Shown in pieces: positions 21,429 through 33,000 of a DNA stretch of 50,570 nt. The stretch lies in contig JAIWNE010000164.1 in the NCBI GenBank assembly GCA_025331445.1, positions 1 through 50,570 of the forward strand. The letters run 5' to 3'. The translations under genes were made by a program, and so were the position numbers. Within the stretch, counting starts at the first letter, position 1, and each line of letters opens with the position of its first letter. Source of the stretch: Blakeslea trispora. Taxonomy: Eukaryota; Mucoromycota; Mucoromycetes; Mucorales; Choanephoraceae. Under the pieces are notes generated by a model. The model saw only the letters and a list, made by a program, of their open reading frames with translations, was not told the DNA's origin and did no database searches.

Positions 21429-22600
21429 TTAATTAGCAAAAAGTCTGGTTACATCCCGTAAAGTATATTTTCTGAGAGGTATATTTAAAATCTCCTCAGT
21501 AGCAAGAAAAGAAACATCACCACCCAAGTAACCGATTATCAACACCAACTTGCCACCGATCGTCTGCATATCCCTAACGGTATCATACATATTATCTTGA
21601 ATACCTTTTTTGAAAAAAAAAAATTAAGAATACAATTGAATCTCTACAATTGCTAACATCACCTGCAAGTGTCATGAATCTTTTTTTTGTGAGCTTTCCA
21701 CCGGCTTCTCTTTTCATTCTCTCGAATGTAAGCTCCAAGTGGTAGCAGCACATGTATTTTCGAAGACGAGCAAGCTTTTCGTTTCTCAATTCGATAGCGT
21801 AACGGTTGACAAGGTCAACAGCCGACACAGACGAACCCACAGACGAACCAGCCACAATATCCTCCTGCGCAATATGCACAATTCTGTTTTCTTCGACAAG
21901 TCTTTTGGCCTTTAAGAGACTTGTTGTCAAATCACCCAATTGATTAGGCTGAGAGGCAAGTTTCTGCTTCTTTGTTTTTCTGGTATTCTATTTTACCCAC
22001 AAAAAAGTTAAAAAGGTTTATGATTATCATTTACCAAAGTCATACCTGTTTCGTAGGGCCTCTTTCTTCCTGCACGACTTCTGTCTCAACACCTTGAGCT
22101 TGTTCACCATGTTCTTCCAATTCAACTGGAGCTTCAACCTCTTTAACAGGAACCTGCTCCACAGGTGCACCCAATTCAACGCTAACTTCCCTTGAGCGCT
22201 TTTCTCCTACCACTACAGCTTCTTCTTCCACACTATCCGATTCATAGACTTCTTCAGCTTCTTCACCTTCAACATCCCCAAACAAGTTATCTACCTCGTT
22301 TCCATTCTGATTCACATGAGCTAAAAAATTAAGCTTTTGGATTTAATAAGTTACAAAAAGCCGAATAACTTGCTCGCTTTCCTCCTTGTGTAACACTAAA
22401 TTATCCTTATAGTGTTTAGGGACAAAACCCTAGTCAGCCATCACCATCTTAAAAGCCGCGACGACGTATTCCACTAAAACAAACAAAATTAGACAATAAT
22501 AAAACTGAACGCTAAAATCAGTTCACCATCCCAACTTTGCATAGCGAAGACGTATTTTTTTACCTTGACGGCATCGACATCTGAAGTAATAAATTACATT
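21429..22600 (-). CDS. Unknown gene W (accessory block), upstream exons uncertain
   Basis: The 3' exons are clear. An acidic, Glu/Val-rich exon (about 22315-22055, with NEVDNLFGDVEGEEAEEV) is followed by an exon starting NTRKTKKQKLASQPNQ and running to KKRFMTLAG (about 21987-21661). The last exon has IQDNMYDTVRDMQTIGGKLV and GYLGGDVSFLATEEIL, ending RLFAN at the TAA (complement of 21429-21431). The middle exon is helical, with VDLVNRYAIELRNEKLARLRK. Upstream pieces such as VEYVVAAFKMVMAD and KHYKDNLVLHKEESEQ are recognisable near 22460-22370, but a TAG interrupts them and I cannot fix the start. No known family was recognised. It is on the opposite strand to the OTU-like gene, with a gap of roughly 200-400 bp. 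Confidence 0.5.
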
Positions 22601-22811
22601 ATGGATAGAGAAAATAAAAAAAGTGAAAAAATTAAAAAAAAAAGTAAACGATAAAAAGTAAACAAAAGTAAAATTGGTTCAGGTTACACGAAGCTGACGA
22701 AAACAAACGGTGCTTGAAAGTTCTGATTTTCTTTATCTAGCTCTTTGTCAATTTTTCTTTTTATATACTCTTACTTCTTACTATCTGCAGCTGTTTCTTC
22801 CAAACCCCAAA

Positions 22812-23276
22812 ATGGAACCAACACAACAACATACAAAAAAGGACATTGAAATAATAATAATCAAGCAAGCGAAAGAAGAAGCCAAATCACCATATGCAAA
22901 CGATTTTTTAGCAGATTACACGTCAGAAATCAGACAAGAAAATGGGATAAGCGTTTACGATCCTGATACCAACGGTTGGTGCGGCTATTGCTGTTTGGCA
23001 TACGGAACAAGCGAAAATCAGTACAACGCGGACCGACTAGGTGCAGCTGTAAGACTGATGCTCCTGGAAACGCTTCTTACCTATGAAAGCAAGTTTGAAG
23101 AATTTTTCATGTATGATGACTTTCTGTCCACCAAACGCGCATTGACTATGGTTCCAAACGACACAACAGACTGGTGGTTTACTGTACCAGACATGATCTG
23201 GATAGCCGTACTGACTTTCAAGGTCACCATTGTAGAGAAGCAAGGGGATAAGTACTACTCCTACGAACACCAATAG
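22812..23276 (+). CDS. Truncated stand-alone OTU-like protein
   Basis: Starts at the ATG at 22812 (MEPTQQHTKKDIE), about 50 bp after a TATA-like TTTTTATATACTC; 154 residues. The block NGWCGYCCLAYGTSENQY corresponds to PDGNCGYRAL of the Mutator-encoded OTU domains, and DWWFTVPDMIWIAVLTF corresponds to DYWFTLPGCAQLAADTF. It is therefore the same protease-like fold. The Asp before the catalytic Cys is Asn here, and the frame stops at 23276 before any counterpart of the C-terminal His motif (NDNHF). It is probably a derived or inactive fragment that has separated from a transposase. No transposase exons lie nearby. Confidence 0.65.
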   Translation: MEPTQQHTKKDIEIIIIKQAKEEAKSPYANDFLADYTSEIRQENGISVYDPDTNGWCGYCCLAYGTSENQYNADRLGAAVRLMLLETLLTYESKFEEFFMYDDFLSTKRALTMVPNDTTDWWFTVPDMIWIAVLTFKVTIVEKQGDKYYSYEHQ

Positions 23277-23313
23277 AACAAAAAACCGGCATTCATTATT
23301 TCTTTTTTTGATA

Positions 23314-23529
23314 CTACTGACCACCTTCAATGCTACCGATACTCTGAACAATTAAACATTGATATCCAAACACATCCTTTACAGCCATTTTTGGAATATT
23401 TCTTTTTTCAATACACATATCCTTATATAGATCATTCTCATGATCCGAAAAAAAAGGAACCGCTAACCTAAAAATAGACATGGTACAGTTACCGAAAAAG
23501 GAACCTGTCAAAAAAAAGGGACAAAACAT
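23314..23529 (-). CDS. Small open frame of uncertain status
   Basis: ATG at 23529, 71 residues, ending SIGSIEGGQ. It lies downstream of gene Z on the same strand and could be an extra exon or a spurious frame. No homologue was recognised in the window. Confidence 0.2.
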   Translation of the reverse strand: MFCPFFLTGSFFGNCTMSIFRLAVPFFSDHENDLYKDMCIEKRNIPKMAVKDVFGYQCLIVQSIGSIEGGQ

Positions 23530-23699
23530 GCATAAAAAGATCTAAACTTTAATTAATTCAAAGTCCAGACCAAGATCTTCAATTCTGGCCAAAAGAGAAT
23601 CAAAAGCGCTCAAGAGGAAAAAGAAGTTAAAACAAAAAGGTACACATTCAACAAAATACGACTTACGCGTCAACAATTTCCCTGTGCTCTTTCCTGGAG

Positions 23700-24172
23700 C
23701 TAGGAATACAGAAAAAAAACAGTTTCACGGCCACTATTGTTCCAGGTCTTGACTGTATACTCCCCAGTAAAGTTGCTATTCAGCTGGAATATTGTTCTAG
23801 CCAATCTTCCACTGCTAATAACAACCATACTGGGTTGCAACAACTTCATCTTCTTCCAAAATTTGACACGTGCGTTCCTGGCATCCTCAGGGTCGACGAA
23901 ACAACGGACACTCCCATAGGGTTCATCATCCAAAAAATGGTAAAAGTTCACCTCAAAGTCTTTATTCAAAAATTCCGCAGCATCTTCGTCGACGACTAGC
24001 TGCGGAAAGAGGATACCTATAACACAGTTTGAGTGTTATTGAATATACAACTGCACATCTACTTACGCTTCAACTGATGAAACAACCGGTCTTTTCTGTA
24101 GTAAAAGAAGACTTCATCCTTCAAAGAAAAAGCTTCAACAAAGAGAATTCGGGAGAACTGGTAATCAATCAT
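23700..24172 (-). CDS. Unknown gene Z (accessory block)
   Basis: Two exons join in frame. Exon 1 runs from ATG at 24172 (MIDYQFSRILFVEAFSLKDE) to 24067. A 50-bp intron with GTAAGT and TTATAG borders follows. Exon 2 runs from 24016 to 23700, ending with ETVFFLYS. The product is about 140 residues with a segment AEFLNKDFEVNFYHFLDDEP, a basic WKKMKLLQP and a beta-rich C-terminal third. No transmembrane segment, signal peptide or known motif was recognised. It is divergent from gene X copy 2, whose ATG is 180 bp away, so the two may share a promoter region. Confidence 0.5.
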
Positions 24173-24352
24173 AGAAAGTATACAAAAGATAAGAAAGGGC
24201 TAAAAAAAAAGCCGAACCAGTCCTACTCTAATAACAATCGATCGATCATTCAATGTGACAGTAAACGGTCAACGAATTAAATTGCCTGAATCGAACAATA
24301 AAGAAAGGTACCGTACAGTACTAACTGTCCTTCTTCTTCTTTACCCCATACA

Positions 24353-25167
24353 ATGTTTGAAACACACTTCACCGGAACCATTATTTGCAAGAATACTATA
24401 ATCACTGTCGATGGACAAGCTGGCCTTTGTGCCAAGACAACCATAAAAAACGATGGTGAAAAGCTGACGATCATATCATACGACGCAGGCTTGATCTACA
24501 CGATGATCAAGTTAAAAGAAGGCGACAACGTCAGTGGCAAAGGTAAATACATCTACTATTAAAAGACCATCAGTAACAATGCTTTTTTTTTCAGATAGGC
24601 AAGTCTGGCCACTATGCCAAACTTTCTTCGCGCAATAAGCCGTACGTCTGCCACGTTGCCACCCTGAGTCAGTTGGTGACTCCAAAAGGTATTCTTGTTG
24701 AAAAACAAGAATTAAATGACAACTACGTCTTGTACCTTGTGTACAGGTACGTTGCATAGAACAAGGTAGATCCAAAGAGGGTCATCATGGAATGCGACGA
24801 TTCCATTCTTTGGAAAAAGATGGAATCCATCTACAAGTTCCTTTGTAATTAAACAATTTCAACAACAAACATTAACTAACAATACAAAACAGGGCCCGAA
24901 AAGGATTTTAAGACCGTCAAGTTCGATGACTCGGCGGCTAAATCAAGGGTGGCACAAGAAGACCGCCTCAAGAATAAGTCTCTTGCACAGCGCCTGCAAG
25001 AGAAGATTATGCAGCATAAACTACTGACAGAAAAAGACGTCAATTTTGTCCGCGGCGCTGTTGTTGCTTCTTCTTCCCCGTCTTCCTCTTCTCAAGCTTT
25101 CAAGCCTCATACTTCTGCCCCTCCTAATCAGGAGGACATTGATATCGATTCAATGAACGTTGAATAG
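24353..25167 (+). pseudogene. Gene X, copy 2
   Basis: Exon 1 (24353-24542) encodes MFETHFTGTIICKNTIITVD and SAKTT-equivalent CAKTTIKNDGEKLTIISYD. Exon 2 begins at 24599 after TTCAGATAG and reads GKSGHYAKLSSRNKPYVC, closely matching the other copies. Exon 3 (about 24893-25167) carries GPEKDFKTVKFDDSAAKSRV, a helical RLKNKSLAQRLQEKIM and a Ser/Pro-rich acidic tail. An in-frame TAG at 24757-24759 sits where copy 3 has a Glu codon (YRYVLEN). All other joins are in frame. This is the most diverged copy, so the protein has evolved under some constraint. Gene Y follows 275 bp downstream. Confidence 0.7.
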
Positions 25168-25442
25168 ACTTCTTGCTTCCTTTTTTTTCTAATAATAAAT
25201 TTTTTCTGTTCCTTTTCTTGCTATTTAACCTACAAGATCGAAGGATTTATAATGAGTGATAAACAGGAAAAACATTCCAGAATTGTATAAAGTGCAATCA
25301 CATCAACAAGGACAACTTAATTGTTCCCGGTCCAACCTGAGTAATCAAGTGTGTCATAATGAAACCATTTCAAAAATAAAATTACGCAGTCATTCAACAG
25401 AACATTTCTTCTTTCTCTCTATCCTCTCTCTCCATCAACAAC

Positions 25443-25632
25443 ATGAGCGAACCAACTCGAAACTTTGAGGGCATTGTCACTAATGCTATTGCCTTTACTG
25501 ACCAGTTTCGCGAAACGCTTGTTCTCGGTCACCTCCAACAGATGAACCAGTCAGTGCTGATGGTAATCCCGCAAGAGTATTTATTCTTCAAGCCAGACAA
25601 AACAACATATCTTTAGACGACGATCCCATTCT
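25443..25632 (+). pseudogene. Gene Y, copy 2, 5' fragment
   Basis: Begins MSEPTRNFEGIVTNAIAFTD and continues LVLGHLQQMNQSVLM, matching MTELNQNFEATITDAVVFTN and VALGHLQDMNQSVIL of the intact gene Y at 36727. The frame shifts soon after (a stop near 25615). The gene is cut at 25632 by the end of the 2.2-kb element copy 2; what follows that element is 18S rRNA sequence, so the rest of Y is lost. Confidence 0.65.
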
Positions 25633-27812
25633 GGCTAAAAGGACCTTTGTTAGCAGCGGAGTTTAAATTACAAATTAGGGAACTTTGTTTGAGACTCCGA
25701 TAAACACGTGACCTTGAATTATTTTGGTTTCACATTTAGCAATCCGCCAAATTTTAGTTTTTGTCGTGGTTAGTAGTATTAGCGAGCCTCAACAGCCAAT
25801 TGAGATTCAATATAATCTACCAACTATGTACAATCCAAACAAAAGAAGATTCAAACCACAAGTGCCCAACAAAAGAAGAAAGAAAGTTTGACAGAATATG
25901 CTGGGACTAAAGCCAAAGCTCCGTTAGAAGAAGCAATCGGAATTGAGGTATTAATTGCTTCTTTTTTTAATAGATTTAGATCAAATATTTGATGTAGAAT
26001 AGAAAGTATAAATACCTGTGCTATTAACAAGAATAAGTTCTTTTTCAAAGACTTATTTTGTGAATACACAGGCAAAGTGCAAAAGAAACAATAAACAAAC
26101 ATCAAAGACTTATTTTGTAAATACACAGCTTTTCCCTGAGTTTCTATTGGCTCAAAAACTTCAAAGGTCACGTGATCTGCGTTAAACCTCCTAAAAAAAT
26201 AACAGGAGGATAATTTTTGAAATTGCTGATAGTCCAAAAGGTAGAGCGTCAGATGTGAATGCAACAGGTTGCGTGTTTGATGCAGCTTGAGCGCATTTTG
26301 TTATTTTTTTTAACTTATTCTTGAAATTATCAATCTCTTGGCTGTCCTTTTACTTATGAACAAATTTTGGGAAGATTTAAAAAAGTAAATGAAGCCTTAC
26401 TTGCAGTCATTGATTTGAGATCCTTCAAAAATGTTTTTTTTAATTTATCACGAAAAGAAATAGTACTTTTTTTAAACCACTACTTAAATTCAAAACTTAT
26501 GTTTTGTAATGTGAATCTAGTCAAATTATTATACCCTCTGTGAAAAAATGACAACTATCAGAGTAACGAATAGAAGACTTGAATAAAAACCATTGCATAA
26601 TTTCAAACGATTGAGAAGTTTTGATATTGCAAGAATTAAGATGGAAGTTTTTAACAGCATTTGTTTTCAAAAAAGATACCTGTAAATCCAGAGTAGCTTG
26701 TTTTTACAAAATGCAATCATTGTATAATTTAAAGTCGATTTTTAGAATCATATTGATTAAAACAAGCTCTGATTCGATTTCTCATGAGCATTCTTTGTTT
26801 AAAGAACAAAACGTATAAAGTTTTGGCTACTCTTCAATGATGCGAACACTATAATTAATACATTTTACATGTTTTTGTGTATTTCCTACTTCCTCTGGTT
26901 TAACAAGATATTAAGTTAAAAGACGAATCTCTTTTTCTCATTACAGAAATTTCTAATGTTCCTAAATGCGCAATTGGTACAATTAAGGGTATAAGGTGAT
27001 ACATTATCACACTTTATTATTAGAATGTCGTGTACTGTCGTTAGTTTAAATTGTTTAAAAGATCAATTACACGTCTTTGCTTTAAACACAATAGCCAAAA
27101 CGCTAACACAATTTACAATTGTTGTAGAGGGTCTTTTATACCTGTTTGAACTCCGAATTGACTATAAAATATGAACTTCTTGACTATAGCTATCACTCTA
27201 TGTCCTTTCCGAAGTTATTATTAAGAGTTTTCAGTGGGGATAAAAAGGTTGTTTTTTTATTTAGTTCTTGAATATTGTTTATTTATATCGGGAGTGGGAC
27301 GCCTCCTGTTTCTTTCGTCTCAACTCTATTTGTTTGGCTTGGCTAGTGGAACATTTATATCAACATAATTGTCAGAGATAGATATCCCGGACCGCGCTCC
27401 AGAAACACACTCCTGTGTTCTCTGCTCCTCAACACAATATAAAACACGGTCGGCCATTTGTTACATTAGTGAAGGGAACAATTTTGAATGGCAAAGATTT
27501 AAACACATGTATAAAAAACAATACAAAAGGCATTACAAAAAGTAAATCAGTAAATATGATTACTTACTTGAAAACAACTATTAAAAAATTTGCAAAAACA
27601 AAACGCGCCCGGGCTGCATCAAATACGCAACCTCTTGCATTCACATTTGATGCTACACCCTCTGGACTTGCAGCAATTTCAAAAGTCTTAAATTCAGCGA
27701 ATTGCTAAATGTAAAACTAAGATAATCAAAGGTCACGTGACCGTCGGAATTTCGAATAAAAACTTCTTAATTTGGAATTTGAACTCCGCTGTTGACAAAG
27801 GTCCTTTTAGCC
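25633..27812 (-). mobile_element. 2.2-kb non-autonomous element, copy 2 (full length)
   Basis: Begins GGCTAAAAGGACCTTTGT and ends ACAAAGGTCCTTTTAGCC, so it has terminal inverted repeats. Both ends carry AGCGGAGTT and a CACGTG site (25705-25710 and 27734-27739). In reverse orientation it is nearly identical to copy 3. The left flank is gene Y sequence and the right flank is 18S rRNA. No direct target duplication joins them, so one flank has been exchanged. It shares its termini, but no coding sequence, with the 6.9-kb element and could have been mobilised by that family's transposase. Confidence 0.75.
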
Positions 27813-28410
27813 AGGAAGGCAGCAGGCGCGCAAATTACCCAATCCCGACACGGGGAGGTAGTGACAATAAATAACAATGCAGGGCCTTTAAGGTCTTGCA
27901 ATTGGAATGAGTACAATTTAAATCCCTTAACGAGGATCAATTGGAGGGCAAGTCTGGTGCCAGCAGCCGCGGTAATTCCAGCTCCAATAGCGTATATTAA
28001 AGTTGTTGCAGTTAAAACGTCCGTAGTCAAATTTTAGTCTTTAGACTGGGTGTCCTGGCCTTCATTGGTCAAGATCGCTTTAGTCGAGACTTTTTTTTTG
28101 GTTATGCTATGTGTGGCTTCGGTTGCATATAGTCTCTAGCCAAATGATTACCATGAGCAAATCAGAGTGTTTAAAGCAGGCTTTTAAGCTTGAATGTGTT
28201 AGCATGGAATAATGAAATATGACTTTTGTTCTATTTCGTTGGTTCAGGAACTTAAGTAATGATGAATAGAAACGGTTGGGGGCATTTGTATTTGGTCGCT
28301 AGAGGTGAAATTCTTGGATTGACCGAAGACAAACTACTGCGAAAGCATTTGACCCAGGACGTTTTCATTGATCAAGGTCTAAAGTTAAGAGATCGAAGAC
28401 GATTAAATAC
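27813..28410 (+). rRNA. 18S rRNA internal fragment (degenerate)
   Basis: Starts AGGAAGGCAGCAGGCGCGCA and contains the universal GTGCCAGCAGCCGCGGTAA (about 27957-27975), TAATTCCAGCTCCAATAGCG and GTGAAATTCTTGGATT. It ends in ATCGAAGACGATTAAATAC at 28410, where LINE A begins. It covers about 600 nt of the middle of the small-subunit rRNA. The 3' part shows several departures from the conserved sequence (CATTTGACCCAGGACG, CATTGATCAAGGTCTAAAG), so it is a pseudogene fragment, not a working rDNA unit. Confidence 0.9.
28393..28410 (+). repeat. 18S target tag, upstream of LINE A
   Basis: TCGAAGACGATTAAATAC, repeated with one mismatch at 34053-34070. Confidence 0.7.
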
Positions 28411-28761
28411 CCCGCACATGTAGAGTTGCCTCACCGTGGCGTCGGGTGGAACCCTACTGGATTCTTTCCGGTAGAAGCTAAATACTCTGCCGTTCACACC
28501 AAGGAACGTTAAACCTTTGGGAACTTAAGCGCGGCCTTCTGTACTATTGGCAACCTCTCTTGCCCGCCCTTAGGGAACGGTAATGAAGTTGTGCAGAAAC
28601 TCTGAGAAGGGACAAGCGGCCCTATTTAGGGAGAGTTACCGCTTGGAGCAGTCCTCCAACCAAATGGCGGGTAGTCGGGACCCAAAGTAAACCTGACTAG
28701 GCGGCTGTGGTGGGGTGGCCACAGTTGCCGAACGAATTCACCTGCTAAAACTAAGGGTAAA

Positions 28762-29958
28762 ATGAGGAAGGACAACCTCAATAAAAAATCCCGAGAAGGA
28801 AACTCGTCAAACCAAGGCCGGGAGAAGGACACTCCCCAAATCACAGTCGCCACGGGCGAATTGGCTTCGGCCGATTTACCTGAAGCACAAGTCGATGCTG
28901 CTGCTTTCCAGCCTCTTCCCGGGACAAGTGGTAGTATTCATGCAAAGAAATCCGCACGCGGACAAGCTTCGGCTGAACCAGTGCAGGAAACAGAAGCATT
29001 GCCTACAGCAATGCAGGTTGATGGGGCCCCGAGCACAGCCACTGCGAAAGTGGCAGTTACCCCCTCAGAACCTCAATTCGTTGAGATTATGAGGCAGGGA
29101 CTCGAAATCCTCAGCTTGAATGATAGAACGATGAAGGCGGGAGCCATCATTGCCTGCATCCCAGACGGCGTCGTCGTGAACGAAGCGGCCTTCCATAGAG
29201 CCATTCGTGATGTTATCGGCGAAGAACCTTGGATGCGCGAATCACCTTATCCAGTATCGCAAAAAGGTCGTAAGGCAGTAGTGCTCAAGCTCAATGCTGC
29301 CTAAAAGAAGAAGGTACTTGCGAGTACTTTCCATGTAGACGGTCATGAAATTAATTTTTATGATCCAAATGACCCCGAAAGGCACAATGATGTGCGCTAC
29401 CTTCTTTCAAACGTGCCGCCATTGTCGAGTTTCCCTGAGATCAAGCGTGCCTTGACTCAGTATGGGACTGTTCTTCGGGCCCAACGGGTTTCTAGAAACG
29501 GTGCCACATTGGACGATCAGTGGGCCCTTACCATTCGTCTTGGCGAGGGAGTTCATGATTTGCCTCCGAAGTTCGAGATGTACAACATGCGGGTTCGCAC
29601 TCAACCCGTTGATGGCTGTTTCCTTTGTAGGCAAAGGGGTCACATCCGCAAGGACTGCCCCACGTTGAATAAGGCTGAGTCATCTTCTGGGGGCGAATCC
29701 AGTAAAGCCAAGCCAGCTGAAGAACCAGCTAGTGTGTCTGGAGTGAAACGCTCCTTACCCACTGGCGAGGATAAGTACGCTGGTCTTACCACGAAAAAAA
29801 AAGGAACGTCAGGCGTGCTGAACGCAGGGCAGTGTACAGGAAGAAGTTCAAGAAGAACAAGATGGTTGTGGATCCACTTGAGTCTTCTGAGGACCCTCCC
29901 AAAGATGAAGATAATGAGGGTGGTGAAACCACGGGCAATCCTTCGGGATAGAGCCTGA
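28762..29958 (+). pseudogene. LINE A ORF1 (CCHC zinc-knuckle RNA-binding protein)
   Basis: ATG at 28762 (MRKDNLNKKSREGN). A low-complexity N-terminal part is followed by a helical EIMRQGLEILSLNDRTMKAG segment. An in-frame TAA at 29302-29304 lies before the frame continues as VDGHEINFYDPNDPERHNDV. Then come an RRM-like stretch (VRYLLSNVPPLSSFPEIKRA) and the knuckle CFLCRQRGHIRKDC (C-x2-C-x4-H-x4-C, about 29619-29660). This is the usual nucleic-acid chaperone protein of a LINE. A further frame problem near 29800 scrambles the basic tail. Confidence 0.75.
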
Positions 29959-30041
29959 GTCAATCCCAGAACCATTAGCAGGTAACTGAAAAGCTTCCTT
30001 TAGTAAGAAACCCTTTACTATAAAACAATTTTATCGTAACT

Positions 30042-33000
30042 ATGACGACTAAATTAGATCTTGTATTTCTTAATACGAAGGGCTTAGCCCTCCCCAGTAG
30101 GCCAAGAAAGAAGCTCAAAGCGCTCTAATCAACTATGGTGGCATTCAAGCTTCCATTTGTTTTCTTAAGTGAAAGCCACCTAACGGATAGTGCGTGGCAA
30201 GAAGTGAACTAACTTAACCCAGGTTGGGACGGTAAGCGACCTGCGTTTGAAAGTGCTGCATTTTCTTCGAAATTTACACTCTTTTGGCGAAAAGACGAAA
30301 AACATGATAAGTTACATGTCTAGCAATTTATTGATATGCCAACCCCTGAGGGCGCAGTTACTTCATAGATCCGAAACGGGGAATCGTCCTTCAACATAGT
30401 GTTAGTTCATGCAGCCAATGTCGCTTCAATGAAGCGAGCGCTCTTCAACAAAACAGAGCGCATAATTGAAAACACTTAAATAGAAACGCTCTTTGTTATT
30501 CTTGATGACTTTAACTGTGTGGAATATGGTTTCGACCGATCCCCGCAACGAAACGCGGAACTAAGCAAGGATGAACTGATTAACCTTGTTACTTCTGCAA
30601 ATTGTGCTGAAGCGTGGCTATTGCTCCGTAGATCTGACTCTGACAGTTTTACTTATCACCAGTCAACTCAAGCAGCTAAGAGTAGTATTGACTAAATCTA
30701 CATTTTCGAACTATGATTTGACTGGCTGGAGAAATGGGATACAATTCCTTTCCACCATTCTGATCATCATATAATACGCTTAAGCCTGAAAATTTACAAA
30801 AAGGTAGGTCAAGTCAGGCCGTGGAGACTGAAAACCAAGATTTTCTAAAAAGACTTCGTGAAGGAAATTCTCCTGATACCACTTCCAAAGCCGTTTTGAA
30901 AAGGGTTTGGCTTTTGGCTGACTGGCTTTCTATTAAAGATGAGTTGAGAAACCTTTATATGGGAAAGCAAAGGAAGCGAGGTGCCAAGCTCAACTCTAAG
31001 ATTGGGAGTTTGTACGCCAATTATACCCGACTAGCGAGTAAGGGTCGTCCCACTGAGGCTGTCTGCGAGGAGATGGCCGAAGCCATTGACTTATACGGTA
31101 GCCAAATGAGGACTGCGAACTTTGAACGTTGGCGAGAGAAAGGGAATAAAAGCAATTCCTATTCCTTGAAAAAAGTAAGGCCGCGGAGAATTCCCACCAT
31201 TATTAAAGCCTTACGAAGGACTCCAGCAGATACTTCTTCACCAGACCTTGGCAAACATTCAACGAAATTTAATTCCCAGTGGTATGCTAAAAAAAGCCTA
31301 CTCGTCAGGATAGAATGATTCTTATCTAAACGTTGAAGAGAAACCTTTCACCCTATGGTTTGATCAAGAAAGGGATGGCTTCGCTTGGGGAGCCTGTCAC
31401 TGACAATGAAGTATGGTGTGACATTGTCTCTTTGCCGAATGGAAAAAGTCTTGGCCCTGATGGACTTAGTATCGAATATTATAAAGTAATGGGTGCACAA
31501 ATAGCAGATTTAATGTCAAAAGCCATAAACTCGCTACTTAAAGGTGAGAGGCCTCCTAAAGATTTTAAAGAAGGTATGGTTGTCCTGCTTTTTATGAAAG
31601 GAGGCCCTACATTGTTGAAGAACTATCGATCTATCACCTTGCTAAATGTTGATTATAAGATCTTCACAAAAGTGTTGGTGTTAAGACTATTCAGGGCAGT
31701 GGAGCCTTATATAAACAAGTATCGAAATGCGTTCCTTCCGGGACGTAATATTGATAACAGTATTCGTAACGTACAGCTTGTCTTACATTACATTAAGCAG
31801 AATCCAGAAGCGCAAGGCATCCTTCTGTTTTTGGACTTAGAAAAGGCCTATGATTGGCTGGACAACGGATTTTTATGGGAACCGTTAAAGACTTTCAGGA
31901 TGCTCTCGAATCTTCGACAGGCTATCCGATCGCTAGATCACAAGGCTTCCTCCCAAATTTTGGTGAATGGTAAGCTTTGCACAAATTTTCAAATAAAAAG
32001 GGGTGTCCGCCAGGACGACCCACTTTCGTGCATATTCTTTGTACTCGTCATGAAAATTTTAGTTTCCTTCTTTGACACATCACTATCTGGTATCCCTATC
32101 AGAGGTAGTAATATCATGACATATACGATGTTTGTAGATGACACTGTCGTTGGTCTAGACCATTGACAGGAATATCTCACACTTAAAAGAATTTTAGATT
32201 AATATTGCAATGCCTCAGGTGCTCGCTTGATACTGATAAAACAAAGATACTTGCCTCTCCTCGTGTTGATATCATTCTCACTAGTCTTCGTTTGCCTGTT
32301 CCACCGAGAAGTTGGGTCCAACACCTTGGAGTCCCAGTTGGTTGGCAGCTGAATATTAAGTCAGCATGAGAATTTATAGCGGGTAAGGTCAGAACGGGCA
32401 TTGCTGCCTTCTAATTATCAGTCCTCTCACTGCAGGGGTGGATTGTCATTCTTCGGACGTTAATCCTACCCAAATTCTTGCTTTTGGCTAGATTTTCGCC
32501 TATGCCTTCTAGTCTTATGGACACTTGCTTGAAAATATTGGCTCAAGCCGTATGGCAAGGTAAGCGTGCCAAAGTGAATCAGATAGTACGAGGATTGCAA
32601 TCTGGTGTTGGAGAATTAAAATTTCCGCTGCTTTCAACACTGATAGATGCGTGTAAACTCTTGCTGATATAATATTTCTTACGACACCCCCATTAAACAG
32701 TCGGTCCAAATGCTTATGCATTCTTGGCATCGCGGGTAGAAACTATGCTTCACTACCCTATGGCTGTTGTCCACGCTAACTTTGTAAACCCCTGGCTCCA
32801 ATATGCCAAACAACTAGACGAGATTAGTACTAGTTGGCCATTGTACTGGACCGCCGTGCTGAACTTTTTGAATTCATTGGAGGGTCGTAATGTTCAAAAG
32901 CACATCCACGTGGGCGTTGTATGGAAAGTGCCCTTGTGGTATACCTCTATTAATGAAAGAGGAGAGAGTAAAATCTGGTCAACAATCTAGCCGCTTCTAA

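Noticed and set aside
28411..28761. Possible HDV-like self-cleaving ribozyme at the LINE A 5' end
   Set aside because: Some rDNA LINEs have one and the leader looks structured, but I could not build the nested double pseudoknot by eye. A covariance-model search would decide.
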